The notes beneath the pieces are model-generated. The model searched no databases and was not told where the DNA came from. It saw nothing but the letters and a program-made list of their open reading frames with translations. From Bacteroidota bacterium (GTDB lineage: Bacteria; Bacteroidota; Bacteroidia; Bacteroidales; Bacteroidaceae): a DNA stretch of 19,519 bases. Numbering within the stretch: position 1 is the stretch's first letter; each line of letters begins with the position of its first letter. Shown here one piece after another: positions 6,632 through 14,730 of the stretch. The position numbers and the translations under genes are program-made. The stretch lies in contig JAEZKJ010000056.1 in the NCBI GenBank assembly GCA_023415545.1, forward strand, positions 1 through 19,519. Direction: 5' to 3'.

Positions 6632-8185
6632 ATGAGCAATCAACTTGAAAAAATTAAGGAGCTGATAGACCGTCGTGCTGAAGCGCGTCTTGGAGGTGGT
6701 GAAAAAGCCATAGCTAAACAGCACGAAAAAGGTAAATTTACTGCACGTGAACGTATCTCTATGTTGCTCGATGAAGGTAGTTTTGAGGAGATGGATATGT
6801 TCGTTGAACACAGATGTACTAACTTCGGTATGGAGAAAAAACATTATCCAGGCGATGGTGTTGTTACTGGTTGTGGTACAATTGAAGGTCGTTTAGTTTA
6901 TATATTCGCACAAGATTTCACTGTTTCAGCAGGTTCTCTTTCTGAAACTATGTCATTGAAGATATGTAAAATAATGGATCAAGCCATGAAGATGGGTGCT
7001 CCATGTATTGGTATTAATGATTCAGGTGGTGCTCGTATTCAAGAGGGTATCAATGCACTAGCAGGATATGCTGAAATATTCCAACGCAATATTCTTGCTT
7101 CTGGTGTTATTCCTCAAATTTCCGGTATCTTTGGCCCTTGTGCCGGTGGTGCTGTTTACTCACCTGCTCTTACTGACTTTACTCTTATGATGGAGGGAAC
7201 TTCTTATATGTTCCTTACTGGTCCTAAGGTTGTTAAAACAGTTACTGGTGAAGATGTAAGTCAAGAGGATTTAGGTGGTGCTAGTGTTCACTCAACCAAG
7301 TCGGGTGTTACTCACTTTACAGCAACTAATGAAGAAGAGGCATTGGCACTTATTCGCCAACTTTTGAGCTATATTCCACAGAATAATCTTGAAGAGGCTC
7401 CTTATGTTGAATGTAATGACCCTATCGATCGTTTGGAAGATTCATTAAATGATATTATTCCTGATAGCCCAAATAAACCATACGACATGTACGAAGTTAT
7501 TGCTGCTATCGTCGACAATGGTGAATTCCTTGAAATTCAAAAAGATTTTGCTAAAAATATCATTATTGGTTTTGCTCGTTTCAATGGTCAATCAGTAGGT
7601 ATTGTTGCAAACCAACCTAAGTTCCTTGCTGGTGTACTTGACAGTAATGCATCAAGAAAAGCAGCACGCTTTGTTCGCTTCTGCGATGCTTTCAATATTC
7701 CTTTGGTTTCACTTGTTGATGTTCCAGGATTCCTTCCAGGTACAGGACAGGAGTACAATGCAGTAATTCTTCATGGTGCAAAACTTCTTTATGCTTATGG
7801 TGAGGCTACAGTTCCTAAAGTTACAGTAACTCTTCGTAAATCATATGGTGGTTCACACATCGTAATGAGCTGTAAACAACTTCGTGGTGATATGAACTAT
7901 GCATGGCCAACTGCTGAAATTGCAGTAATGGGTGGTGCAGGTGCAGTAGAAGTATTGTTCGCTCGTGAAGCTAAAGAACAAGAAGATCCTACTAAATATT
8001 TGGCAGAAAAAGAGGCTGAATACACTAAATTGTTCGCTAACCCATACAATGCAGCTAAATATGGCTACATTGATGATGTTATCGAACCACGTAATACTCG
8101 TTTCCGTATTATACGTGCTTTGCAACAATTGCAAACTAAAAAATTGATTAATCCAGCTAAGAAGCATGGTAATATTCCACTATAA
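6632..8185 (+). CDS. mmdA: Methylmalonyl-CoA decarboxylase carboxyltransferase subunit (alpha)
   Basis: This 517-residue biotin-dependent carboxyltransferase belongs to the propionyl-CoA carboxylase beta/MmdA family. It has two crotonase-fold halves. The N-terminal half carries GDGVVTGCGTI, DSGGARIQEG and GPCAGGAVYSPALTDF, and the C-terminal half VDVPGFLPGTGQE and LRKSYGGSHIVM. In this operon the partners are a biotin carrier, an OadG-like subunit and an OadB-like Na+ pump, with no biotin carboxylase. The enzyme should therefore transfer the carboxyl of (S)-methylmalonyl-CoA to carrier biotin, making propionyl-CoA, rather than carboxylate propionyl-CoA. The C-terminus KKHGNIPL is the normal family ending. 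It lies on the cytoplasmic face of the membrane complex. Confidence 0.94.
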   Translation: MSNQLEKIKELIDRRAEARLGGGEKAIAKQHEKGKFTARERISMLLDEGSFEEMDMFVEHRCTNFGMEKKHYPGDGVVTGCGTIEGRLVYIFAQDFTVSAGSLSETMSLKICKIMDQAMKMGAPCIGINDSGGARIQEGINALAGYAEIFQRNILASGVIPQISGIFGPCAGGAVYSPALTDFTLMMEGTSYMFLTGPKVVKTVTGEDVSQEDLGGASVHSTKSGVTHFTATNEEEALALIRQLLSYIPQNNLEEAPYVECNDPIDRLEDSLNDIIPDSPNKPYDMYEVIAAIVDNGEFLEIQKDFAKNIIIGFARFNGQSVGIVANQPKFLAGVLDSNASRKAARFVRFCDAFNIPLVSLVDVPGFLPGTGQEYNAVILHGAKLLYAYGEATVPKVTVTLRKSYGGSHIVMSCKQLRGDMNYAWPTAEIAVMGGAGAVEVLFAREAKEQEDPTKYLAEKEAEYTKLFANPYNAAKYGYIDDVIEPRNTRFRIIRALQQLQTKKLINPAKKHGNIPL

Positions 8186-8198
8186 ATACTTTCAAGAC

Positions 8199-9137
8199 AT
8201 GAAGAAATTAGGAATATTAATTGTAGCATTGTTAGCAATTTATAGTAACTCCTTTGCTCAAGGAACGAAGAGTCTTGTTATTAATGAGGTGTTAATAAAC
8301 AACAAGACTAACTTCCAAGATGATTTTGGTCTTCACCAACCTTGGATTGAGTTATTCAATACATCATTTGCTACTGTTGACGTACGCAACTGCTACATGA
8401 CTTGCGACAAGCGAGTTTTAGATAAATCATTGTCGGCTCCTGAACGTGCCGCAATGATGTACCCAATCCCAAAAGGTGACGTTTTGACAGCAATTCCACC
8501 TAGACAACATTTATTGTTCTGGGCTGATGGACTACCTAAAAGAGGTAATTTCCATTTGAACTTTAAACTTGACCCAAATAAAGAGAATTGGATTGCTCTA
8601 TATGATGGAAATGCTATAACTCTTATTGACTCTATTACTATACCTCCATTAGGAGTAGACTCTTCGTATGCTCTCGCAGTAGATGGTATTAAAGAGAAAG
8701 GATGGGTTATATTTGATAGTTCTTTGGTTACTCCAAGCACCAATAACAAAACATTGGATAAGAACGAGAAAATTGACGGCTTCAAAGAAAAAGACCCTAA
8801 CGGAGTTGCAATGGCTATTATAGCTATGATGATAGTATTTTCTGGTTTGTTTATACTATTTATCTCTTTCTGGATTATTGGATATATCAGTAGAAGAATA
8901 GCTAAACGTAATGCTATGATACTTCAAGGTATAGAAGATAAAAAAGAGGCTGAGGAGAAAAATGTTGGTACAGAATCCGCTGAGATATATGCTGCTATTG
9001 CTATGGCTCTTCACGAACATCAAAACATGCACGATGTGGAGGATACAGTATTAACAATAAACCGAGTACGTAGAAACTACTCACCATGGAGTTCAAAAAT
9101 TTACACATTAAGAAATCTTCCTCACAAAGGTAAATAA
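8199..9137 (+). CDS. OadG-like Na+-pump subunit with exported lamin-tail-like domain
   Basis: This 312-residue protein occupies the position of the small delta/gamma subunit (MmdD/OadG) but is far longer than the usual 80-120 residues. Residues 1-20 form a signal peptide (hydrophobic GILIVALLAIYSNSFA, cut before Gln21). Residues about 24-165 look like a lamin-tail beta domain: LVINEVLINN, then HQPWIELFNTS with the family's W-I-E-L-x-N core, and RQHLLFWADG. A single membrane helix spans about 203-229, followed by RRIAKRN, as in OadG. A cytoplasmic tail has AEIYAAIAMALHEH and the closing WSSKIYTLRNLP. It should anchor the carboxyltransferase to the pump and place the beta domain in the periplasm. 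The ATG at 8199 is chosen over one at 8166, which overlaps mmdA and would bury the signal peptide. The fusion is, as I recall, common in Bacteroidales. Confidence 0.8.
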   Translation: MKKLGILIVALLAIYSNSFAQGTKSLVINEVLINNKTNFQDDFGLHQPWIELFNTSFATVDVRNCYMTCDKRVLDKSLSAPERAAMMYPIPKGDVLTAIPPRQHLLFWADGLPKRGNFHLNFKLDPNKENWIALYDGNAITLIDSITIPPLGVDSSYALAVDGIKEKGWVIFDSSLVTPSTNNKTLDKNEKIDGFKEKDPNGVAMAIIAMMIVFSGLFILFISFWIIGYISRRIAKRNAMILQGIEDKKEAEEKNVGTESAEIYAAIAMALHEHQNMHDVEDTVLTINRVRRNYSPWSSKIYTLRNLPHKGK

Positions 9138-9173
9138 GAGAAAAATTATAAATAACCTTTTAATGATAAAACA

Positions 9174-9596
9174 ATGAAAGAATATAAATATAAAATCAAT
9201 GGTAACAAGTATAATGTAACCATATCAGATATTGAAGATAACATTGCCCATGTTGAGGTTAATGGATCTCCTTTCACAGTGGAAATGGAAGTAAAAGCAC
9301 AACCTGTTGTTAAACCAATGGCTTCTACTCGTCCTGCTAAACCTACTGTACAGGTGGCTCCTCCGGCAGCTAAAGAGGTTAAAAAATCTGGAGTAAAATC
9401 TCCATTACCAGGTGTTATCCTTGACATTAAAGTAAAAGTAGGAGATGAAGTTAAGAAGGGTCAGACTATTATTATCCTTGAAGCTATGAAAATGGAAAAT
9501 AATATCCATTCTGATCGTGACGGAAAGGTAACAGCTATCAACGTCAACAAAGGAGAATCTGTTCTTGAAGGTACTGACTTAATAATTATTGAATAA
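9174..9596 (+). CDS. mmdC: Biotin carboxyl carrier subunit of methylmalonyl-CoA decarboxylase
   Basis: This 140-residue protein carries biotin between the carboxyltransferase and the membrane decarboxylase. The biotin-attachment motif EAMKMEN places the biotinylated lysine at 106, with the conserved PLPG turn (77-80) upstream, as in biotinyl domains. The N-terminal 40 residues form a small beta region. A linker rich in Ala, Pro and Val (about 41-72, including PPAAKEV) gives the arm flexibility, as in OadA and MmdC. It lies 36 nt after the OadG-like gene, and only 3 nt separate its stop codon from the mmdB start. This fits tight stoichiometric expression. Confidence 0.94.
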   Translation: MKEYKYKINGNKYNVTISDIEDNIAHVEVNGSPFTVEMEVKAQPVVKPMASTRPAKPTVQVAPPAAKEVKKSGVKSPLPGVILDIKVKVGDEVKKGQTIIILEAMKMENNIHSDRDGKVTAINVNKGESVLEGTDLIIIE

Positions 9597-9599
9597 GCC

Positions 9600-10766
9600 A
9601 TGGAAGAGAGCAGTTTTTTTTCATTTATTTCTAAAAACATTCAAGACTTTTGGGATTATACCGGTTTCGCTTGTGCTACTCCGGAGCATCTCATTATGAT
9701 TGTTGTTGGTTTATTCTTTCTGTTCTTAGCTATTAGAAAGAACTTCGAGCCTTTGTTGCTTATCCCTATCGGTTTTGGTATTTTGATTGGTAATATTCCT
9801 TTCAAAATGGATGCCGGACTGGAGGTAGGTATATACGAAGAGGGTTCAGTATTAAATATACTTTACCAAGGTGTTAAATGTGGATGGTATCCACCACTAA
9901 TATTCTTAGGAATTGGTGCTATGACTGACTTTTCATCGCTTATATCCAATCCTAAATTAATGTTAGTTGGTGCAGCTGCCCAATTTGGTATTTTTGGAGC
10001 ATATATGGTTGCTTTAGCTATTGGATTTGAACCTGCTCAAGCTGCCGGTATCGCTATCATTGGTGGTGCTGACGGACCTACAGCTATTTTCTTGTCCTCT
10101 AAATTAGCACCAAATTTGATGGGAGCTATTGCCGTATCGGCATACTCATATATGGCTTTAGTACCTATTATCCAACCTCCTATCATGCGTTTTTTCACTA
10201 CTAAGAAGGAGCGTTTAATTCGTATGAAACCTGCTCGGGTTGTTTCTCACACTGAAAAAATTCTATTCCCAATATTGGGACTATTATTGACATGCTTCTT
10301 GGTTCCTTCAGGCTTACCATTATTAGGTATGTTATTCTTCGGTAACTTATTGAAGGAGAGTGGAATGACACGTCGTTTGGCTGAAACAGCAAGTGGATCA
10401 TTAACAGATGTTATCACTATATTACTTGGTGTTACAGTAGGTGCCTCTACACAAGCTTCTGAATTCTTAACATTGAATACTATTTTCATCTTCTTCCTAG
10501 GATTCTGTGCTTTCTGTATTGCTACTGCATCAGGAGTATTGTTTGTTAAAATCTTTAATTTATTCCTTCGCAAGGATAATAAGATTAATCCGCTTATTGG
10601 TAATGCCGGTGTATCCGCAGTACCAATGTCGGCACGTATTTCGCAAAACCTTGGATTGGAGTATGATCCTGACAACTACTTGTTGATGCATGCTATGGGA
10701 CCTAACGTTGCCGGTGTTATTGGTTCTGCTGTTGCTGCCGGTGTATTACTTGGCTTCTTAGTGTAA
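9600..10766 (+). CDS. mmdB: Na+-transporting methylmalonyl-CoA decarboxylase beta subunit
   Basis: This 388-residue polytopic inner-membrane protein of the OadB/MmdB/GcdB family decarboxylates carboxybiotin and uses the energy to export Na+. Hydrophobic segments occur at about 31-48, 51-66, 119-142, 172-190, 220-250, 268-283, 292-318 and 365-388. The central re-entrant motif GGADGPTAIF (155-164) carries Asp158, matching the Na+-binding Asp203 of Klebsiella OadB. The second polar motif, GNAGVSAVPMSAR (334-346), is also intact, so the pump should be functional. It ends the operon and a strong terminator follows 24 nt after the stop codon. The substrate assignment to methylmalonyl-CoA, rather than oxaloacetate or glutaconyl-CoA, rests on mce and mmdA in the same operon. 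Confidence 0.94.
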   Translation: MEESSFFSFISKNIQDFWDYTGFACATPEHLIMIVVGLFFLFLAIRKNFEPLLLIPIGFGILIGNIPFKMDAGLEVGIYEEGSVLNILYQGVKCGWYPPLIFLGIGAMTDFSSLISNPKLMLVGAAAQFGIFGAYMVALAIGFEPAQAAGIAIIGGADGPTAIFLSSKLAPNLMGAIAVSAYSYMALVPIIQPPIMRFFTTKKERLIRMKPARVVSHTEKILFPILGLLLTCFLVPSGLPLLGMLFFGNLLKESGMTRRLAETASGSLTDVITILLGVTVGASTQASEFLTLNTIFIFFLGFCAFCIATASGVLFVKIFNLFLRKDNKINPLIGNAGVSAVPMSARISQNLGLEYDPDNYLLMHAMGPNVAGVIGSAVAAGVLLGFLV

Positions 10767-10789
10767 AAATTGTATTATAATTATATATT

Positions 10790-10822
10790 AATAGTGAGTT
10801 TAGCCGGTCTAAACTCACTATT
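10790..10822 (+). terminator. Terminator of the mce-mmd operon (bidirectional)
   Basis: A perfect 13-bp stem pairs 10791-10803 (ATAGTGAGTTTAG) with 10809-10821 around a 5-nt loop CCGGT. One more A-T pair extends the base. TTTTATTT follows on the plus strand. On the minus strand the base is followed by AT-rich sequence, so it can also serve the convergent CLC gene that ends at 10860. Confidence 0.9.
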
Positions 10823-10859
10823 TTATTTAAGAAAAAAGATATGTAATTACGTAATTTAT

Positions 10860-12383
10860 CTATTCATTTGTTATTGTTCTAAATAGATAAAATAGTTCGG
10901 AGTATTTTTCTGTAGGTACCTTTATTTTTATTATATCTTTTTGAAGTAAGATTAAATCAGCACTTAGTTTCTCTACTACACCGCCCCTCTTAACCTCAAT
11001 TAAAGAACAATCTTCGGGCATAATAAATTTATCTAATCTTACTCCATCGAGAACAGACTCATTATTTATTTGAAATTCTATCTCTGAATATTTATTTTTC
11101 ATCTGTAATATCATATTAAGATACATAGTATGATAAATAGGTTTTAAATTTAGATATTGACCAAACAGGAAAGTTAAAGTAACTGCAAAAACCATTGGAA
11201 AGAATATTGAATATTGAGTTGTCATCTCAAGAATAAGCATCATCCCACTAATTGGGGCACGTACAACAGAGACAAAAAAAATCGACATTCCTATCAATGT
11301 TAAAAAACTGCTACTCATTGGAGTAATTACTCCAAAGTATATTAGCATAAGTGAATAAGCTTTACCTAAAAGTCCCCCCATAACTACAAGTGGAAGGATT
11401 ATACTACCAAACAGGCCTGTAGAATAGCTTATTGCAGTAAATAAAATTTTTATCAAAACCAGAGCAAAAAGCCACCATACATTACCCCTATTATCCAAAA
11501 GGTGTTTTATTAATGCATCTTCACCTCCTGCTGTAATATCAAAAATAAAAGTTCCGACAATATATGTAAGAATTACAATACAAAATAGCTTAAGCCATAC
11601 CGGAATAATTCTTTTTGCATACTGTTTCTGAAAATAGAATATAAGTACATACAATAACTTACCTCCTAATGTAGCGAGAATAGCAAGTCCTAGGATAATA
11701 AGAAAAAAGACGAAGAAATTTACATCTGGAAACACCGGAGATAGAGTGGCAAAGAAGTTGGCCGGCAATATTATCTTGGCTAAATAACCTGAAATTAAAG
11801 AAGCAATAAGAACAGGAAGAGTTACTTTAAGAGATACCCAACCCAACATATCCTCAATTACAAAAACTGTTGCAGCGATAGGTGCAGTAAAAGCAGCTGA
11901 AAGGCCTGCTCCAGCTCCAGCTAAAGTAAGATATCTTTGTTGAGTGGAATCAGATTTTGTATACTTACCAATAATTGCCGATCCTAAGGCACCTAACTGA
12001 ACCGATGGTCCCTCTCTACCAAGAGACAATCCCATTCCTATAGTGAATACACTTCCAACGAATTTAGAAACAAATTGTAATATTGGTATTCTATATTTTA
12101 AAAGGCCATATATAGCTCCAATTGTCTGTGGTAAGCCACTTCCACTGATGTATGGTACATGGTTCTTAAGCCAGTTTACAAGCATGATAAGAATCCACAT
12201 ACTTAGAATTACTAATATATGAAAAAGAGGAGATTTAGTTGTATCAAACATGAATGCTCTCATACTATCCGATTGTAAAAGCATCCATCTGAATAGAGAT
12301 ACAAATATACCGGCAAAAATACCTGTTAATATACTCAATAAGTAAAGGCGAGTATTAGAGACAGGACGATAATCAAATTTCAT
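10860..12383 (-). CDS. CLC-family chloride channel/transporter with TrkA-C-like domain
   Basis: This 507-residue membrane protein of the CLC superfamily moves Cl-, probably in exchange for H+. Key motifs are GSGLP (81-85, with Cl--coordinating Ser82), GREGP (122-126, gating Glu124) and GLFGSIILP (323-331). EMTTQY ends in Tyr391, matching the central Tyr445 of E. coli ClC. The internal proton-relay position, Glu203 in E. coli, is Asp178 here (FVIEDM). Residues about 431-505 form a soluble beta-rich tail resembling a TrkA-C (RCK_C) domain, which may sense a ligand; no CBS domains are present. The fluoride-specific CLC-F signature is absent. The ATG at 12383 is preferred; an upstream ATG at 12440 adds 19 residues atypical of the family and overlaps the promoter candidate. 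Confidence 0.92.
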   Translation of the reverse strand: MKFDYRPVSNTRLYLLSILTGIFAGIFVSLFRWMLLQSDSMRAFMFDTTKSPLFHILVILSMWILIMLVNWLKNHVPYISGSGLPQTIGAIYGLLKYRIPILQFVSKFVGSVFTIGMGLSLGREGPSVQLGALGSAIIGKYTKSDSTQQRYLTLAGAGAGLSAAFTAPIAATVFVIEDMLGWVSLKVTLPVLIASLISGYLAKIILPANFFATLSPVFPDVNFFVFFLIILGLAILATLGGKLLYVLIFYFQKQYAKRIIPVWLKLFCIVILTYIVGTFIFDITAGGEDALIKHLLDNRGNVWWLFALVLIKILFTAISYSTGLFGSIILPLVVMGGLLGKAYSLMLIYFGVITPMSSSFLTLIGMSIFFVSVVRAPISGMMLILEMTTQYSIFFPMVFAVTLTFLFGQYLNLKPIYHTMYLNMILQMKNKYSEIEFQINNESVLDGVRLDKFIMPEDCSLIEVKRGGVVEKLSADLILLQKDIIKIKVPTEKYSELFYLFRTITNE

Positions 12384-12408
12384 ATTACATACATTAATAT
12401 AGGCATAA

Positions 12409-12441
12409 CAAAAATTAGAAAATATATAAACATGAAACAAA
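12409..12441 (-). promoter_or_regulatory. Candidate promoter of the CLC gene
   Basis: On the minus strand, TTTG (12438-12441) is followed after 20 nt by TAATTTTTG (12409-12417). This has one extra base between TA and TTTG compared with TAnnTTTG. It would start transcription about 20 nt before the ATG at 12383, supporting that start over the one at 12440. Confidence 0.4.
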
Positions 12442-12502
12442 AGAGTTTTAAAAATGTTGAATTCGTTCAGTCAACCATTGAATCAGTACAAACAAAAATT
12501 GG

Positions 12503-12510
12503 TATATTTG
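12503..12510 (+). promoter_or_regulatory. Candidate -7 box of queH
   Basis: TATATTTG is an exact TAnnTTTG match and ends only 5 nt before the queH ATG at 12515. A degenerate -33 candidate, ATTG, lies at 12477-12480 with a 22-nt spacer. The position predicts a leaderless message. Confidence 0.4.
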
Positions 12511-12514
12511 AGCT

Positions 12515-13117
12515 ATGAAAAAGAAGAAATTTACTATCGAGACTCCTGATGGTTCCAACAAGGTTTTGCTACATACTTGTTGTGCACCATGCTCTACAGC
12601 TATAATTGAGTGTATGTTACAGCATAACATTACACCCACAATATTTTACTATAACCCCAATATTTATCCTTTAGAGGAGTATAATTTACGTAAAGACGAG
12701 TGCAGCAGATATGCAAAAGCATTAGGACTGGAAATAATTGATTGGGATTGGGATCATGAAGAGTGGAAATGCAAAGTGAAAGGTCTTGAAAATGAACCTG
12801 AAAGAGGTGGAAGATGTCTTAAATGTTTTAAAATTCGTCTTATTGAAACAGCTAAATATGCTCATGAAAATGGTTTCTCACTTATTACAACTACTCTGGC
12901 ATCAAGCCGATGGAAAAGTTTGGAACAAATAGAAGAGGCTGGAAATTTAGCTTGTAGCAAATATGATGATGTGACATATTGGGCTCAGAATTGGCGAAAA
13001 GGAGGTTTGAGTGATAGAAAAAATCAGATAATAAAAGAGTATAATTTTTATAATCAAAAATATTGTGGATGCGAATTTAGCATTCGTAAAGATGAGCTAA
13101 TTGATAAAAAAGAATAG
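12515..13117 (+). CDS. queH: Epoxyqueuosine reductase QueH
   Basis: QueH catalyses the last step of queuosine synthesis, reducing epoxyqueuosine at the wobble base of tRNAs with GUN anticodons. It is the non-homologous alternative to the cobalamin enzyme QueG. The 200-residue length is typical of the family (formerly DUF208). All cysteine motifs are present: CCAPC at 22-26, GGRCLKCF with Cys101 and Cys104, and YCGCEFS with Cys184 and Cys186. These bind the Fe-S cluster and the adjacent metal. TTTLASSRWK (about 129-138) is another conserved stretch. The protein is cytoplasmic. The gene is monocistronic here and divergent from the CLC gene; other queuosine genes are not in the window. Confidence 0.93.
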   Translation: MKKKKFTIETPDGSNKVLLHTCCAPCSTAIIECMLQHNITPTIFYYNPNIYPLEEYNLRKDECSRYAKALGLEIIDWDWDHEEWKCKVKGLENEPERGGRCLKCFKIRLIETAKYAHENGFSLITTTLASSRWKSLEQIEEAGNLACSKYDDVTYWAQNWRKGGLSDRKNQIIKEYNFYNQKYCGCEFSIRKDELIDKKE

Positions 13118-13208
13118 TAAATATATTAAAAGGTAATATCAATTAAACTATTATAATTTGAAGTTGTTTTCATACTTGATAATTGTAACATAACAAATAT
13201 GTAAAAGT

Positions 13209-14501
13209 ATGAGAACAATTTTAAAAGTATCAGTTTTGGCATTATTATCACTGATAATATGCACACCGGCTAACTCTCAAAGAAAGAAAGATCTTTATCC
13301 AAAACCAGGTTATAATGAACCGGTAATCTTAATATCCGGTAGTTCAGAAGGGAAAGAGACTATAATTAACATCTTTGAGATTACAGAAATAGTAGGTTTC
13401 CACGAACCTAATGCTCCACGTTTTTTATTGATGGATCAAAAAGGTAAGTTTGCCATGGGTATTGGTGGATATGTGAGAGCGGTTGGTTCCTATGACTTTG
13501 ATGGAATATCTGATAATGTAGATTTCATTCCAGCACTAATACCATCAAAAGATAGTCATTCATCAAAAGAAAGATTCGGTATCGACGCTTCAACATCAAT
13601 GTTATTTTTGAAAATGGTCGGACGAAGTGATGTGTTAGGTGATATTGTTGTATATACATCTGCCAATTTCAGAGGTAATAGCAACTCATTCAAACTTAGA
13701 AATGCTTATATTCAACTTTTAGGTTTTACATTCGGTTATGACACCGGTATGTTTATGGATCTTTCAGCTTGCCCTCCCACAATAGATTATGAGGGCCCAA
13801 ATGGTATGACATTCTACCGTACTGCTCAAATGAGATATGAAGGTGAGATAGCAAAGGGACTTAAAGTTGGTATTGCCGTAGAATCTCCTTCAGTTTCCGG
13901 TACTGCTGCTCCTGATGTTAAAATTTCTACTCAAAGAGCACCTAATATTCCTGCTTATATACAATATACTTGGAATAATTCAGGGCATGTTCGTGTTGGT
14001 GGTATCTACAGAAATATGAGTTATAAAAATGAAGTTAGTGAGAAATTTAAATCTATTAATGGATGGGGAATACAAGGTTCTACTACTTTTTCATTCTATA
14101 ATTTCAGAGTTTATGGACAGTATACTTATGGTAAGGGTATAGCTAGTTACTTCAATGATTTGGGAAATTTTGATCTTGATATTGTTCCTGAATATGGAAT
14201 TTCAGAAGGTATGCAAGCACTTCGTTCAAGTGGATGGTATGCAGGTTTACAATATAACTTCTCGAAAAAAGTCTTTGCTTCAAGCACATTTAGTAACTGT
14301 AATCTTAGAGCAAATAAAAACTACTCTCAAAACAACAGAGCAGGCTATAAAGATGGTAAATATCTTGTAGCTAATGTATTTTGGAATGTGTCAAATGATT
14401 TTCAAGTTGGAGCAGAGTATCTTCATGGGTGGAGAAAAGATTTTAATGGAGAAAAAGATGGAGCAAATAGAATAAATATATGTACCAAATATTACTTCTA
14501 A
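13209..14501 (+). CDS. DcaP-like outer-membrane porin
   Basis: This 430-residue outer-membrane beta-barrel has a signal peptide (residues 1-23; MRTILK, then VSVLALLSLIICTPANS). The C-terminus ends in an aromatic residue (CTKYYF), as expected for BAM-dependent insertion. A FEITEIVGF segment (56-64) precedes the barrel. The barrel starts near GKFAMGIGGYVRAVGSYDFDG (79-99), and the conserved constriction region DLSACPPTIDYEGPNG is at 184-199. These features recall the DcaP-like trimeric porins that pass small anionic solutes such as dicarboxylates. The substrate here is unproven. The gene is monocistronic, with a strong terminator about 45 nt downstream. A possible weak promoter is TTTG at 13157-13160 with TAATTG at 13180-13185. 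Confidence 0.8.
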   Translation: MRTILKVSVLALLSLIICTPANSQRKKDLYPKPGYNEPVILISGSSEGKETIINIFEITEIVGFHEPNAPRFLLMDQKGKFAMGIGGYVRAVGSYDFDGISDNVDFIPALIPSKDSHSSKERFGIDASTSMLFLKMVGRSDVLGDIVVYTSANFRGNSNSFKLRNAYIQLLGFTFGYDTGMFMDLSACPPTIDYEGPNGMTFYRTAQMRYEGEIAKGLKVGIAVESPSVSGTAAPDVKISTQRAPNIPAYIQYTWNNSGHVRVGGIYRNMSYKNEVSEKFKSINGWGIQGSTTFSFYNFRVYGQYTYGKGIASYFNDLGNFDLDIVPEYGISEGMQALRSSGWYAGLQYNFSKKVFASSTFSNCNLRANKNYSQNNRAGYKDGKYLVANVFWNVSNDFQVGAEYLHGWRKDFNGEKDGANRINICTKYYF

Positions 14502-14547
14502 AAATATATTAGGTCATTCTATTATTTATTATGATATTTGATTAATA

Positions 14548-14588
14548 AGAGCCGAGATGTTGAATAGTCTTCATCTCGGCTCTATTTT
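14548..14588 (+). terminator. Terminator of the porin gene
   Basis: A perfect 12-bp GC-rich stem pairs AGAGCCGAGATG (14548-14559) with CATCTCGGCTCT (14572-14583). It has a 12-nt loop and is followed by ATTTTTT, the typical form of an intrinsic terminator. The rest of the 14502-14730 gap is AT-rich sequence in which I see nothing else clear. Confidence 0.92.
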
Positions 14589-14730
14589 TTGGACAAAAAA
14601 AGGGAAAACTTTATCAATTGCACTTCATATAATTACACTAATTATTTATTGATTTTTTATAAATTTGAAGAATAAAATAATAGGAATGACATTAAAACTA
14701 TTTATGTAATTTTTCAAAGTTATACAATAT

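Noticed and set aside
6581..6844. Antisense 87-codon frame opposite the mmdA start
   Set aside because: It lies wholly opposite well-supported mce/mmdA coding sequence, and its Phe/Thr-rich translation resembles no family.
7853..8167. Antisense 104-codon frame opposite the mmdA 3' end
   Set aside because: It is a shadow of the conserved carboxyltransferase C-terminus; the composition is Cys/Phe/Ser-rich without a motif.
6632..8185. Propionyl-CoA carboxylase beta chain as the mmdA function
   Set aside because: The sequence alone allows it, but the operon has OadB- and OadG-type membrane subunits and no biotin carboxylase, which favours the decarboxylase.
8393..8785. Antisense 130-codon frame opposite the OadG-like gene
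   Set aside because: It overlaps a signal-peptide-bearing gene in operon context; the translation has no recognisable domain.
10247..10675. Antisense 142-codon frame opposite mmdB
   Set aside because: It is the longest shadow frame, but the opposite strand encodes an intact OadB-family protein with all motifs, and no promoter is seen for this one.
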